From contig CM070877.1 in the NCBI GenBank assembly GCA_036365515.1, positions 91,078,522 through 91,142,521 on the forward strand: a DNA stretch of 64,000 nucleotides, read 5' to 3'. Shown here one piece after another: positions 35,331 to 45,631 of the stretch (the stretch's first letter is position 1; each line of letters opens with the position of its first letter). The notes under the pieces were generated by a model. That model worked only from the letters and a program-made list of their open reading frames with translations. It was not told where the DNA came from and made no database searches. The position numbers were made by a program, and so were the translations under genes. The stretch comes from Torymus aiolomorphi (lineage: Eukaryota > Arthropoda > Insecta > Hymenoptera > Torymidae).

Positions 35331-35570
35331 TTAAGAGCAAAGTCGGAGATGACCTGGTCACCTAAGGCAAGGTCGGAGATTACCAGGCCAGTTAAGGCAA
35401 GGTCGGAGATGACCCGGCCAGTTAAGCCAAGGTCGGAGATGACCCGGCCAGTTAAGGCAAGGTCGGAGATGACCCGGCCAGTTAAGGCAAGGTCGGAGAT
35501 GACCCGGTCAGTTAAGGCAAGGTCGGAGATGACCTGGCCAGTTAAGGCAATGTCGGGGATGATCAGGTCA
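35331..35570. repeat. 30-bp minisatellite, about eight copies
   Basis: Unit GGTCGGAGATGACCCGGCCAG plus TTAAGGCAA, itself containing the hairpin GGTC/GACC. Frames on both strands give 10-aa repeats that are by-products. Confidence 0.95.
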
Positions 35571-35641
35571 GCTAAAAATTCATTGGAAAATTCCACGTTC
35601 ATGTGTATTTAGTCATAGGATCCAAGTGTTTCGGTCACCAT

Positions 35642-36625
35642 TTACTGAAGAAGATGCTCAAAAGTTGCACCATTTACTTGTTGACAACATTCTATTCTCC
35701 TTTTAAAGTTTCTAACAGTATTTAATAATACTTGACGTGAAATACTTAAGCAGATTTGTGTAATCCTTTGAATCATGTCATCTCTTGTAGTTGGCCTGTT
35801 GCGGTAGACTGTATTTTTTAGGAAACCCCATAAATAAAAATCTGGAGATGTAAGATCTGGAGATCTTGGTGGCCATGCTACGGGATCTCCTCTACCAATC
35901 CATCGACCGTTAAACCTTTCATTAAGAAAATCTCTGACAATTCTGTCATAATGTGGAGGAGCACCATCTTGTTGTAGCCACATTCTGGCCCTTGTATGGA
36001 GATCAACGTTTTCTAGAAAGAGTGGCAGCTCGTCTCTCAGCAACTGTAAATAAGTATGTTGAGTTACGTGACCTTCAAAAAAATAAGGTCCAATCAGACA
36101 TCCGTTAATAATAACACACCATACCGTTACATTCCAGCGATGCTGATGATCAACTTCTCGCATCCAATGAGGATTAACAGGAGACCAGTAGTGGCAATTA
36201 TGGCGATTCAATATACCAGTACTCTGAAATGTAGCCTCGTCGCTAAAAAGAACATTGTTAAAGAAATTTTCATCATCAGTAATTTGTTGTGTTGCCAATT
36301 GGCAAAATGTTATTCTCCATCGATAATCTTCCACAGTTAAAGCTTGATTTAGAGTAATGTGGTAAGGATGGTAACGCGCATATCGTAAATATCTACTGGC
36401 CGTAGATCTTGGAATACCCATTGTTAACTCGAATTCGCGTAAACTGACATGAACATTTAAATGTACCATGGCTAGAACAGCAAGAAAGCGAGGATTATTC
36501 TCATAATCGTGTTCATTCACTGTCCTCCTTCTTCGAACGAAGTTTCCTTGTCGACCGCGCAGTTCAATGTCACGTATTACCGTATGATCAGGATGTTGTC
36601 GTTGAGGGAACCGAGCACGATACAA
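35642..36625 (-). CDS. Tc1/mariner-superfamily transposase, DD41D
   Basis: 327-codon open frame. Order: basic N-terminus (RGRQGNFVRRRRTVNEH), helix-turn-helix LREFELTMGIPRSTASRYLR, then the catalytic domain with VLFSDEATFQ (D1), WLQQDGAPPHYDR (D2) and PPRSPDLTSPDFYLWG (D3). From D2 to the Asp of SPDF there are 41 residues, so DD41D; mariner proper has 34. The typical DNA-binding domain further upstream is shorter than in full relatives, and sequence upstream of 36625 continues in another frame (CRREARRL-like), so the true start may lie beyond a frameshift. It would cut at the element's ends in the nucleus. All three catalytic Asp are present. Confidence 0.85.
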   Translation of the reverse strand: MYRARFPQRQHPDHTVIRDIELRGRQGNFVRRRRTVNEHDYENNPRFLAVLAMVHLNVHVSLREFELTMGIPRSTASRYLRYARYHPYHITLNQALTVEDYRWRITFCQLATQQITDDENFFNNVLFSDEATFQSTGILNRHNCHYWSPVNPHWMREVDHQHRWNVTVWCVIINGCLIGPYFFEGHVTQHTYLQLLRDELPLFLENVDLHTRARMWLQQDGAPPHYDRIVRDFLNERFNGRWIGRGDPVAWPPRSPDLTSPDFYLWGFLKNTVYRNRPTTRDDMIQRITQICLSISRQVLLNTVRNFKRRIECCQQVNGATFEHLLQ

Positions 36626-36659
36626 TCTGCTTGCCTCTCGATAGTTTCATCGACATTCT

Positions 36660-37000
36660 CCTAAAATAAGAAGAATGTCAACTATTTCATTAGCAGAATA
36701 GTCAGGCATTCTTTTTCAGTTGTAAATGCAATTATTTATCAAAACACACCACAAAAGAAATAATATGTTATTATACTATACAATTTTTTAAAACGAAAAA
36801 GTTTAATTTTCTGTGCCAATATAAGTGTGCTCAATTTGAAAACAATTTGATGTAAACAGTAATAATTATTGACTATTACCGATCAATGCTGAATACTACC
36901 GGTCATTATTGGATACAGGTGGTCAACACTTATTAACTTTTGTTATTATTTGATATAAGTGGTTAACCCTAGTAAATATTGATAATAGTAAAAATAGTAA
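36660..37000. other. Spacer inside the DD41D transposon
   Basis: Non-coding sequence between transposase and right arm. Includes GAATACTACCGGTCATTATTGGATACAGGTGGTCAAC with near-repeats at 36880-36960. Confidence 0.5.
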
Positions 37001-37733
37001 AATTTTCCGCTCTTTCCATTTACGAGGTCAAAAATAGGGGTTCCCATTTGAAAAAATCGATTTGACCTTCAAATGACCTTGATCATTGACCTCAAGGTCA
37101 TAACTAAGGTCACGATCAGTTGGCCGCTTCAAACCCTACAACTTCTGTATTTAACATTCGTATGCGTAATTATGGGAATGTTTGGATCCGTTGATTGATT
37201 TTGATTTTAAACATGACCATGACCATGACCATGGCCTTGACTCAAGGACATATCTGAACGTAAAATTTGCCGCTCTTTCCATTTACGAGGTCAAAAATGG
37301 GAGTTCCCATTTGGAAAAATCGATTTGACCTTCAAATGACCTTGATCATTTACCACAAGGTCATAACCAAGGTTACGATCAGTTGGGCCCCTCTGAACCC
37401 TACAACTTTTGTATTTAACAATTTGTCTCGTATGCCTAATTATGGGAATGTTTTGATGCGTTGATTGATTTTGATTTTAAACATGACCATGACCATGACT
37501 ATGACCTTGACTCAAGGACATATCTGAACATAAAATTTTCCGCTCTTTCCATTTACGAGGTCAAAAGTGGGGGTTCCCACTCGAAAAGATCGATTTGACC
37601 TTCAAATGACCTTGATCATTGACCTCAAGGTCATAACCAAAGTCACGATCAGTTGGGCCCCTCTGAACCCTACAAATATACATTTGAGCTAGACTACATA
37701 TTTCCAAAAGTATCTCTAGTTATACTGTATATA

Positions 37734-39027
37734 CGAGGGTCATTTGACAAGTACCTAGCCTCACCGCCAGATGGTGCCACTATCGCACCAGAAATACACT
37801 ACAGTGCAGTATCTTCCTGTAAATGGTTACAGACGAAATTTCAGCCGGATCGGAGTTGTAGTTTATTTTTGAGAGCGTGTGAAAGCAAATGTGTCCGTTG
37901 ATTTTTGAAAAAATGGAGAAAGAACAATATCGGTCGGTGATTCGATTCTTGTTTTTGGAAGGGAAATCGCGCAGTGAAATTAAAGAACGCTTGGATGCAG
38001 TGTATGGGGATGCTTCTTCTTCGATGGCGACCGTTAAATTTTGGTATAACGAGTTTCAACGTGGTCGTACGTCGGTTTTTGATGATCCACGCCCAGGTGC
38101 TCCGAAAACAGCCACTACGGAGGAGAACGTGACAAAAATACACGATATCGTTTTGTCAGACCGCCGATTAAAGGTGCACGAGATAGCTGCGATAGTAGGC
38201 ATCTCAGAAGAACGCGTGTGGCATATCCTACATGAGATTTTAGGCATGAGGAAGCTGTCAGCAAGGTGGGTGCCGCGTTTGCTAACTGCAGACAACAAGC
38301 GCATCCGTGTGACCAGTTCAGAGCAGTGTTTGGTGCTGTTTAATCGCAATCCAAAAGAGTTTTTGCGTCGTTACGTGACCGTCGGCGAAACATGGATTCA
38401 CTACTACACTCCAGAGACCAAGGAGCAGTCAAAACAGTGGACCTTACCCGGTGAACCTGCTCCGAAGAAGGCGAAGACGGTCCCGTCGGCCGGAAAGGTG
38501 ATGGCCACTGTTTTCTGGGTTTCTCAAGGTGTGATTTTTATTGACTATCTGGAGAAGGGCAAAACGGTCACAGGACAGTACTACGCCGAACTATTGAGCC
38601 GATTTGACGCCGTGTTAGAAGAAAAACGGCCCCATTTGTCTAAAAAGAAAGTGCTTTTCCACCACGATCATGCACCGGCTCACACTTCTGCACTCGCCAC
38701 GGCTAAATTGATCGAATTACGCTACGAACTGCTGCCCCATCCACCGTATTCTCCAGATTTGGCTCCGTGCGACTCTTTTTTGTTTCCGAACCTAAAAAAT
38801 TCGCTCGCCGGGAAGAGATTCCACTCCAATAACGAAATAATCGCCGCCACGGAGGCCTATTTTGCAAACCAAGAGAAAACATTTTTTTCAACGGGGTTAA
38901 AAAAATTGGAACACCGCTGGACCAAGTGTATTCAACTAAAAGGAGACTACATTGAAAAATAAATTTTATTTTTTGTAAAATTTTGGTGTTTTCTTTTGTA
39001 GGCTAGGTACTTATCAAATGACCCTCG
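37734..39027 (+). mobile_element. Full-length mariner element
   Basis: 1,294 bp with inverted ends CGAGGGTCATTTGACAAGTAC and GTACTTATCAAATGACCCTCG, flanked by TA on both sides (37732-37733, 39028-39029). It has inserted at, or beside, the truncated right arm of the DD41D transposon. Ends match the defective copy at 16002-17661. Confidence 0.95.
37913..38962 (+). CDS. mariner transposase with first catalytic Asp replaced by Gly
   Basis: I prefer the start at 37913 (MEKEQYRSVIRF), giving 349 aa, the usual mariner length; an in-frame ATG 24 nt upstream also exists. Paired HTH region (residues about 1-110), WVPRLL linker, then VTVGETWIHYY, HHDHAPAHTS and SPDLAPCDSF. Second and third Asp are spaced 34 apart (DD34D), but the first is Gly (GGC at 38384-38386) where the 16 kb copy has GAC. 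The frame is otherwise intact to EHRWTKCIQLKGDY. An intact-looking but predicted catalytically dead transposase that could still bind TIRs. Confidence 0.93.
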   Translation: MEKEQYRSVIRFLFLEGKSRSEIKERLDAVYGDASSSMATVKFWYNEFQRGRTSVFDDPRPGAPKTATTEENVTKIHDIVLSDRRLKVHEIAAIVGISEERVWHILHEILGMRKLSARWVPRLLTADNKRIRVTSSEQCLVLFNRNPKEFLRRYVTVGETWIHYYTPETKEQSKQWTLPGEPAPKKAKTVPSAGKVMATVFWVSQGVIFIDYLEKGKTVTGQYYAELLSRFDAVLEEKRPHLSKKKVLFHHDHAPAHTSALATAKLIELRYELLPHPPYSPDLAPCDSFLFPNLKNSLAGKRFHSNNEIIAATEAYFANQEKTFFSTGLKKLEHRWTKCIQLKGDYIEK

Positions 39028-39029
39028 TA

Positions 39030-39560
39030 TATATACACACACGCTGGGTCGTATGGGGTCACGTGACGTTATACATATCACGTGATCGGAAGCGGATGTA
39101 GGTCTGATGAAAGAAAAGGAAAAAATTTAATGATTGGAATTGACCAGTCTGAATCTTTGATACTTAATATCTCTCAAATGAGACAATATTTTTGAATAAA
39201 ACCTTTAAATTTCTCTAGTTTAATCAACATAGATTTCAACAAGTGTATAGCTAAATATTTATATTCTGTATAGATAAAATACAACGCGATCAAAATTTTC
39301 GCGCACTCATATAAAAGAATAAAGGGCAAGTGCTCACTCCTTAGGCCTCTTCTGTATTTGACTGTTACTTGCCTTCGGAGCGCTCTCGTGCTCCTTGATT
39401 GGGAGTAAGATTTACAAAAAACCTATTGTAAAAAGAAAAACTGTTTGACACGCGGAGTCCACGCAATGGCCGCTTTATAAATTTGTAAATTGATATACCA
39501 CCTCGAATGGTAAGGGGAAAAAAAAAGTTTTTTTTCCGTTTTTTCTTTAATGTCACAAGA
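39030..39560. other. Non-coding DNA
   Basis: No gene recognised. The stretch after 39310 leads into the PLE-like remnant. Confidence 0.4.
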
Positions 39561-39800
39561 AATTTTATAATTGCTGTTATGTTTAATATTTTTTTGTATG
39601 TTCATTGTGTTTAGCCTTGATAAGGGGAGTTAATTATACCCCCGAAACGTCGGTGTATCAATAAATTTATCATGCTCTAAAGGATCTATGGTGTACGTAT
39701 CTATTACACCCTCAATAAAAATTATCATTGAACGCGAGCAGCTTGGGAGAGCAATAACCTTTTGAATTTGACCTATTATATAATTTTCTTGATTTCGTTT
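39560..39800 (+). repeat. Decayed PLE-type terminal remnant
   Basis: Hammerhead-like motif (39611-39657) followed by CTCTAAAGGATC and, about 50 nt later, TTGAACGCGAGCAG. The same order (GAAACGTCG, CTCAAAAGGATC, TTGAATTGCGAGCAG) occurs at 42586-42770, so both are copies of one PLE-related family. Confidence 0.55.
39611..39657 (+). ncRNA. Hammerhead-like motif with U3/A8 double change
   Basis: UUAGCC, UUGAUAA, GGGG/CCCC stem II with A/T-rich loop, CGAAA, CG, UC, GGUGU. Compared with CUGANGA, C3 is U and G8 is A, so the 3-8 pair is kept. GGU can pair with GCC as stem I. Activity unknown. Confidence 0.5.
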
Positions 39801-40570
39801 TCGTTTGATCCAAGATTTTTTTTTAAAGTTGTAATATTTAGTTATATTAACATATTTTATATTCCATGAATAATTATCTTTTTTATTTAAATCAGATCAT
39901 GCTGTTAATGTTGTTTTATAATTTTCTAAAGCTTCAGTCTCGTTATTTTCTTCAAAAATGAAATGATATGTTGATTTTCTGTCTGATTTTCTGTATGAAA
40001 AATTTATGTTAATTAAATAACTATAAAAATGTTTAAAAATATAACATGTGTTTATTTAATAGAACAAAAGTAATACTTGAAAATTTTACATTATTTTTAA
40101 CAAAAGAATAGGCCATTTTTTACTAACTTTTTATTACGAAAAGACAATGAAATATTTAATGGATAATGAATTCACAGATAGTAAAAAACGGGAAACCTCT
40201 ATACAAAAAGCGCGCCTATCTATCTACCTCTTGGGTGGCGTGGAAAAGATAGACTTATTTGTGTTAAAAAATATATCAATGGTCCTCATTGTTTGGAGAA
40301 AATATACAATTTTCCCATATACCTTACAGAAAGTTATTTGTGCTTAATCTTTAATTTCAGGGTCGAAAACATCACATAACCTCATTCCTAGAAACTGCGA
40401 AGCCTATGCGCGTATGTCTATTTTTTTCCGATGATTAGTGCCTTTTATAATTATTTACGGCCCATGCGAAGCGTGACTCCCTGACGTCAATGTGAAAACA
40501 CAATACTTTACGCATGGTGTGAGAAAAAATGATCTTTGTCGCATGTATACCGAGATGATAAATAAGATTA
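39801..40570. other. Non-coding AT-rich DNA
   Basis: No gene or repeat recognised; the 66-codon frame at 40147-40347 has no domain. Confidence 0.45.
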
Positions 40571-40584
40571 AAGAAAAAAGTGTA

Positions 40585-40867
40585 TATGAGGGGAGGTAAG
40601 AGGGGGGACGAGGGGGGGGGGGGGGGGGGGACAAAGGGGCGCCCGAGGGGGTGGTGGGGGGCGGGTGAGGGGGGCTTACAGGCTATTTTAATATAAAAAT
40701 ACTCATAGAAATACGCTGATTTTTACGTTATTTTGAGGGGGGGGCTGTGGGGCAAGCAGTGGGGGGTGAGGGGCGGATAAGGGGGGCTGATGTTAAAAAA
40801 CAACACTAACATCTATATAATATAGGTAGATATATACACACACCCACACACACACACACACACGCAT

Positions 40868-40908
<41 letters not shown>

Positions 40909-41150
40909 ATATCTTCCTATATTATATAATTATAAGAAAATGTTTACGACTCAAATGTTTACGACTCAGCGCCCCCTCAAACCCCCTCGCGCTCCCCTCC
41001 CGCCTCAGCCCCCCCCCCCCCTCACCCCCTCAAAATAACGTAAAAATGTGACTGGTTATACGTTTTTTTTAAAAGAAATTGTTAGAGGCTCCCCCCCCCC
41101 GCACCTCTCGCAACCCCCCCCCCCTCACCAGCCCCCCCCCCCCCAATTGT
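40585..41150. repeat. G-run / AC / C-run compound block
   Basis: G-rich tracts on the plus strand (an 18-20 nt G run at about 40611-40631 and several G7-G8 runs to 40790), AC microsatellite (40840-40910), then C-rich tracts (40975-41150). TTTTACGTTATTTTGAGGGGG at 40713-40742 is inverted at 41020-41050. G-quadruplex-prone on both strands. Confidence 0.85.
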
Positions 41151-41229
41151 TTAAGTTATAAATCATGATATAATTAATTAGAAGAATTTGTCGAGTATAG
41201 CAAGTTCTATCTAATAATATTGATATTTA

Positions 41230-42180
41230 TTTATTTTGCTTCCTTCTAGAGGAAGCTTTGTGATAGTAAATTTTTGAGTTGTTGTAAAAACATGTTATAA
41301 TTATGTTCGGAGGTGTTAGGAATCAAAATACATGGTTTTTGAAAAATGTATGGATGTATGTGTGTGTGTGTGTGTGCGCGCGTGCGCGCTCGCGCGTGTG
41401 TGTGTGTGTGTGTATACGCCTGGATCTTAGCTTCTACTCCGTCGATTTTGACCAGACAGGTCTAATTTTTTTTGTTTTTTTTTGCGTGATGGCGGGTCAA
41501 AAATCCGTTTTTTGATTGGGGCGATGTGTTTTTGTTTTTCTTTTTCAAATTTTCGATTTTCTCAAAACTGTTTTTTGATTTTTTTAATGATAGGATCGAG
41601 TTATTCGAATCCGATGGGTAGCGTTCTAAAGAGAATTAAAATACCTATATTTAAAAAAAAAAAGTTTCTAGCTATCACGGTTCTTTTGTTATTAACAAAA
41701 ACGTGTTTTTTTTTTAGAAGCTTATAATTCCTAAACTTAACGGTCAATTTTTTTGAGAAAAATCATGATAATACAGAATATAAATAGCTAAAATCTGTTA
41801 AAATTTGAATACATTCTGTAGGCTAGATTTTGAGTAAAAAATTGAAAAATGAAAAAATCAGTTTTTTATGTCCAACGATTACAAGAGTAGAATTGACTTA
41901 ATGGCTTCAAAATTCCTTTTAGAGGTAAATTTTTTATAGTTCTCGGTCAAGTTCTTTGGGCAAAATGATTGGTCCATAAATTTCAGAGATATTTGAGGTT
42001 AAAAGTTTTGACATGTTCTAAAAATCGTAATTTCTCAAGAACGGCTCTATATATCTGAATGGGGTGGGTGGCATTCGAAAGAGAATTGAAATACCCATAT
42101 TTTCTAAAAAAAATTAATTTTCTATCTAGTACGGTTCTTTAGTTATCATCAAAAACAAAAACGTGTTTTTTTTTTTAAAC
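41230..42180 (+). repeat. Dispersed repeat R1, copy 2
   Basis: Same order of phrases as copy 1 in opposite orientation, with TG/CG alternating tract at 41359-41412. Includes CAGACAGGTCTAATTT, GTTCTTTGGGCAAAATGATTGG and AAGAACGGCTCTATATATCTGAATGGG. A shorter inverted piece follows at 42310-42410 (ACACGTTCTTGTTAATAACAAAACAACCGTGATAGC). Confidence 0.75.
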
Positions 42181-42585
42181 TCATAACTCCAATGATGTGT
42201 AACAAAATGAATTAAAATGTTTAAAAATTATATCTATTATAATCTATTATAATTATGAATTATGCATTATGAATGCATCATATTCTGCATTATTATAATT
42301 TATTTGTGAGTTATGAACTTTTTTAAAAAAACACGTTCTTGTTAATAACAAAACAACCGTGATAGCTATTTGTTTTATTATAAAATATAGATATTTTACT
42401 TCTATTTCAAATGATAACTTTATCAGCTGAAAATTTATATAAATTTTATATAAATAAATAATAAATAAATAAATAAATTTAAAAATTAACCATTTTTAAT
42501 ATTCATAAATGAATTTAATTATAATTATGCAATAAATTTTTTTTAAAATTATGTTAAGTTTAAGTTACATCGTTGTTTTCTGGTC

Positions 42586-42770
42586 TTTGGAAAAGGGAAT
42601 CCTACAATGATTCCGAAACGTCGATTGATAGTAATTAAGATAATAAAATACTTATTTAATTAATTTATTAATATAATAAAATACTTAATTGCTCAAAAGG
42701 ATCCACGTGTTTCATTACACATACAAACAACCTATCAAAGTTGAATTGCGAGCAGTCTGGAAGGACGAAA
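42586..42770 (+). repeat. Decayed PLE-type remnant with hammerhead-like core
   Basis: GGAAUC/GAUUCC stem II, GAAA, CGUC at 42598-42622, preceded by UUGGAAAAG in place of the CUGANGA core. CTCAAAAGGATCC and TTGAATTGCGAGCAG follow as at 39.7 kb. Stem I is not evident; probably inactive. Confidence 0.4.
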
Positions 42771-42989
42771 AACTCATTTAAAAAATTATGAATTTGGTTA
42801 TTAAAAATTAATATTGGAATCAACAAATTACGGTTGATGAAGCTACGGGCCAATGAAATGGCAGCGGTTTTTTTTAAATTGATTTAACTATAAAGATTGG
42901 TTGAAGAGACGAACAGTTTTCCACGTTAGTAGTATGTGTACCACTATAGCGAGACAGATAGGTATCAAGTTACACTTACGGTGTCATCT

Positions 42990-43169
42990 TCAAGTGGGCA
43001 CTTGACTCAAGTGTTTATATAAACATCTCTTATCTTAAGTGTTTGTTTATATAAACAGTAGCAAAACAGTAGCAAAACAGTAGTTAATTAGTGTTTATTT
43101 ATATAAACAATGATTAATAGCCTATTGTTAATGAGCTACTGTATAGCTACTGTTAAAGTGCCCACTTGA
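42990..43169. repeat. Short palindromic element
   Basis: TCAAGTGGGCACTT (42990) and its inverse AAGTGCCCACTTGA (ends 43169). Inside, TTTATATAAAC occurs three times and AGTAGCAAAAC is tandemly repeated. It sits just upstream of R1 copy 3. Confidence 0.65.
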
Positions 43170-43185
43170 TGGCGCCGTTGTTATA

Positions 43186-43815
43186 ATTATGTTCGGAGGT
43201 GTTAGGAATCAAGATACATGGTTTTTGAAATATGTATGGATGTATGTGTGTGTGTGTGTGCGCGCGCGCGCGCGCGCTCGCGTGTGTGTGTGTGTGTGTG
43301 TATGTGTACGCCTGGATCTTAGCTTCTACTCCGTCGATTTTGACCAGACAGGTTTCATTTTTTTTGTTTTTTTTTTGCGTGATGGCGGGTCAAAAATCCG
43401 TTTTTTGATTGGGGCGATGCGTTTTTATTTCTTTCCAAATTTTCGATTTTCTCAAAACTGTTTTTTGATTTTTTTAATGATAGGATCGAGTTATTCGAAT
43501 CCGATGGGTAGCGTTCTAAAGAGAATTAAAATACCTATATTTAAAAAAAAAAAGTTTCTAGCTATCACGGTTCTTTTGTTATTAACAAAAACGTGTTTTT
43601 TTTTAGAAGCTTATAACTCCTAAACTTAACGGTCAATTTTTTTTGAGAAAAATCATGATAATACAGAATATAAATAGCTAAAATCTGTTAAAATTTGAAT
43701 ACATTCTGTAGGCTAGATTTTGAGTAAAAATTTGAAAAATGAAAAAAATCAGTTTTTTATGTCTAACGATTACAAGAGTAAAATTGACTTAATGGCTTCA
43801 AAATTCCTTTTGCGA
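43186..43815 (+). repeat. Dispersed repeat R1, copy 3
   Basis: Very similar to 41300-41930, including an alternating purine-pyrimidine (TG)n(CG)n(TG)n tract at 43243-43302 that favours Z-DNA. It stops at CAAAATTCCTTTT where the next tandem repeat begins. Confidence 0.8.
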
Positions 43816-44745
43816 CGTTGGAAACTCCTACATTCCAATTTTCAGTCCAATCTAAGCTTTCTTAGAATTTTTAACGGCCATATTGGTTCCACCATTCTCA
43901 ATTTCGAAAATCCAATAACAAAATTCACAACAAAAATTCACACATTATCCAATAACAAAATCTTGATCAGCGACCACGAAAACCCCTGTATACTAATTTT
44001 AAGCTAAATTTAAGCTTCCCTCGAACTTTTGACAAACATTTTGAATTTTGTAAGTCTGATAGCAAGATCGTGATCCGCGACCTTGAAAACCCCTGCATTC
44101 TAATTTTGAGAAAAACCTCTGCTTTTTCGAATTTTTAATAGCCATATTTGATCAGCCATTTTCAATTTTGAAAGTATGATAGCAAAATCGTAATCAGAAA
44201 CTTGTAAAATCCATGTATACCAATTTTGAACACAATTTAATCTTTTTTCTTACTCTTCATTGCCATACTGGATCAGCCATTTTAAATTTCGAAAGACTAA
44301 TAGGAAAATCCTGATCAGCAACATTGAGAACCCCTGTATACCAATTTTCAGTTAAAATCTAAGCTGTCTTCAAATTTTCACCAGCCATATTGGTTCTGCC
44401 ATTTTGAAACTCTGATAGCAAATTCTTGATCAGCAACTTCGGGAACCTCCGTATACCAATTTTGAGCACAATCTAAGATTTCTGCGAATGTTTAACGGCC
44501 ATATTGATTCCGCCATTCAGAATTTCGAAAGTCCAAAAGGAAATTTTTATCAGGGACCTCGGAAACTTCTGTATACTAATTTTAAGCAAAATCTAAGATT
44601 TTTTAATTTTTTACGGCCATACTGTATTTGCCTTTTTGAATTTCGAAAGTGCAATAGCAAAATCTTCATCAGCGACTTCAAAAACCCCTATATAGAAATT
44701 TTCATTAAAATCTAAGCTTTTCTCAAATTTAAAATTTTCCTTGTT
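43816..44745 (+). repeat. Tandem repeat of about 115-130 bp, about seven units
   Basis: Each unit has GCCATATTGGTTC(C)GCCATT, TTTCGAAAG.C..ATAGCAAAAT, TGATCAGCGAC, and AACCCCTGTATACCAATTTT. Recognisable starts near 43880, 44145, 44265, 44385, 44500, 44615; a degenerate unit lies near 44020. Non-coding. Confidence 0.85.
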
Positions 44746-45330
44746 TTAAGCTTGTCTTGTGCGTTACATCATCGAATGTTCGAATTCATATATGAATTAT
44801 ACATAACAGATCGAGGAATCTCTATCGAGATCCACTTTGTGGCCAAGAGGGCTAATACTTTGTATCAGAAAGCGAGGGACTAACCTCTCTCTCGTAGCGA
44901 ATAACCGATCAGAAGAGGCCACAATAGTGCGGGTACTTTACTCGCGATAAAACGGGCCTTGAAGTTCCAGAGAACATTAGCCCAGAGCATCCACGGCAAA
45001 AGCAGGATTTTTACAGGAGTAAACTGCAAGAGTTATTGAACCTTGAAGAAGGTTTGAGGGGCATCTGAGGAGGATCACGAGTAGGATCGGAGGGAGGTGT
45101 GAGGGCGGTATGAGGGAGGTCGAGGGATTGCGAGGGGGCGGGGCGAGGAGGGGATCTGCCATGCTTGAAATAACGTAAAAAGAATCACAATTTTACGTTA
45201 TTTTGTGGGGGTTCTGAGTGGGGTCTGCGGGCATGCGAGGTGTGGCGGGGGCGGCGAGGGCGGTCTGCGTGACATGAATAACGCTTAGAACGATATGATA
45301 TAGAGTGATATATATATATATATATATAAA
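44746..45330. other. Non-coding, G-rich repeats around ACGTTATTTTG
   Basis: 45030-45150 and 45195-45270 are G-rich; between them AAATAACGTAAAAA and TTTTTACGTTATTTT form an inverted pair (45166-45205), as at 40.7-41.05 kb. No gene. Confidence 0.5.
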
Positions 45331-45339
45331 CATATGTAT

Positions 45340-45557
45340 AGGTACATGTGCAGACTCGTCCGCATAAGTCCCGATCCGTTTACGTCAGTCGTCCGCATAA
45401 GTATCGTTTCCATTAGACGCGTGTCTGCAGAAGTTACGCTTGACTAAAGAAATAATTCTCTCTCTATGTAGACAATAAAAAATGTCTGCACAAGTCTATG
45501 AAAGTCCGCATAAGTACCGTTCCCATTAAGAATGCGTCCACATAAGTTACCTTTGAG

Positions 45558-45631
<74 letters not shown>

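Larger units (their letters stand above)
34524..37673 (-). mobile_element. DD41D Tc1/mariner-superfamily transposon with tandem-repeat arms
   Basis: A transposase on the minus strand is flanked by long inverted arms. Each arm is built of about three tandem units (periods about 255-270 bp): left units start near 34598, 34868, 35122, and right inverted units end near 37128, 37391, 37661. The left end begins CCGAGTATCCCATTTTAAAACC after a TA run. The right end is truncated inside a unit at 37673. Each unit carries several AAGGTCA or TGACCTT motifs. Confidence 0.75.

Noticed and set aside
35216..35612. Repetitive protein with 10-aa repeats on both strands
   Set aside because: Minisatellite of 30 bp, a multiple of three, so open in many frames.
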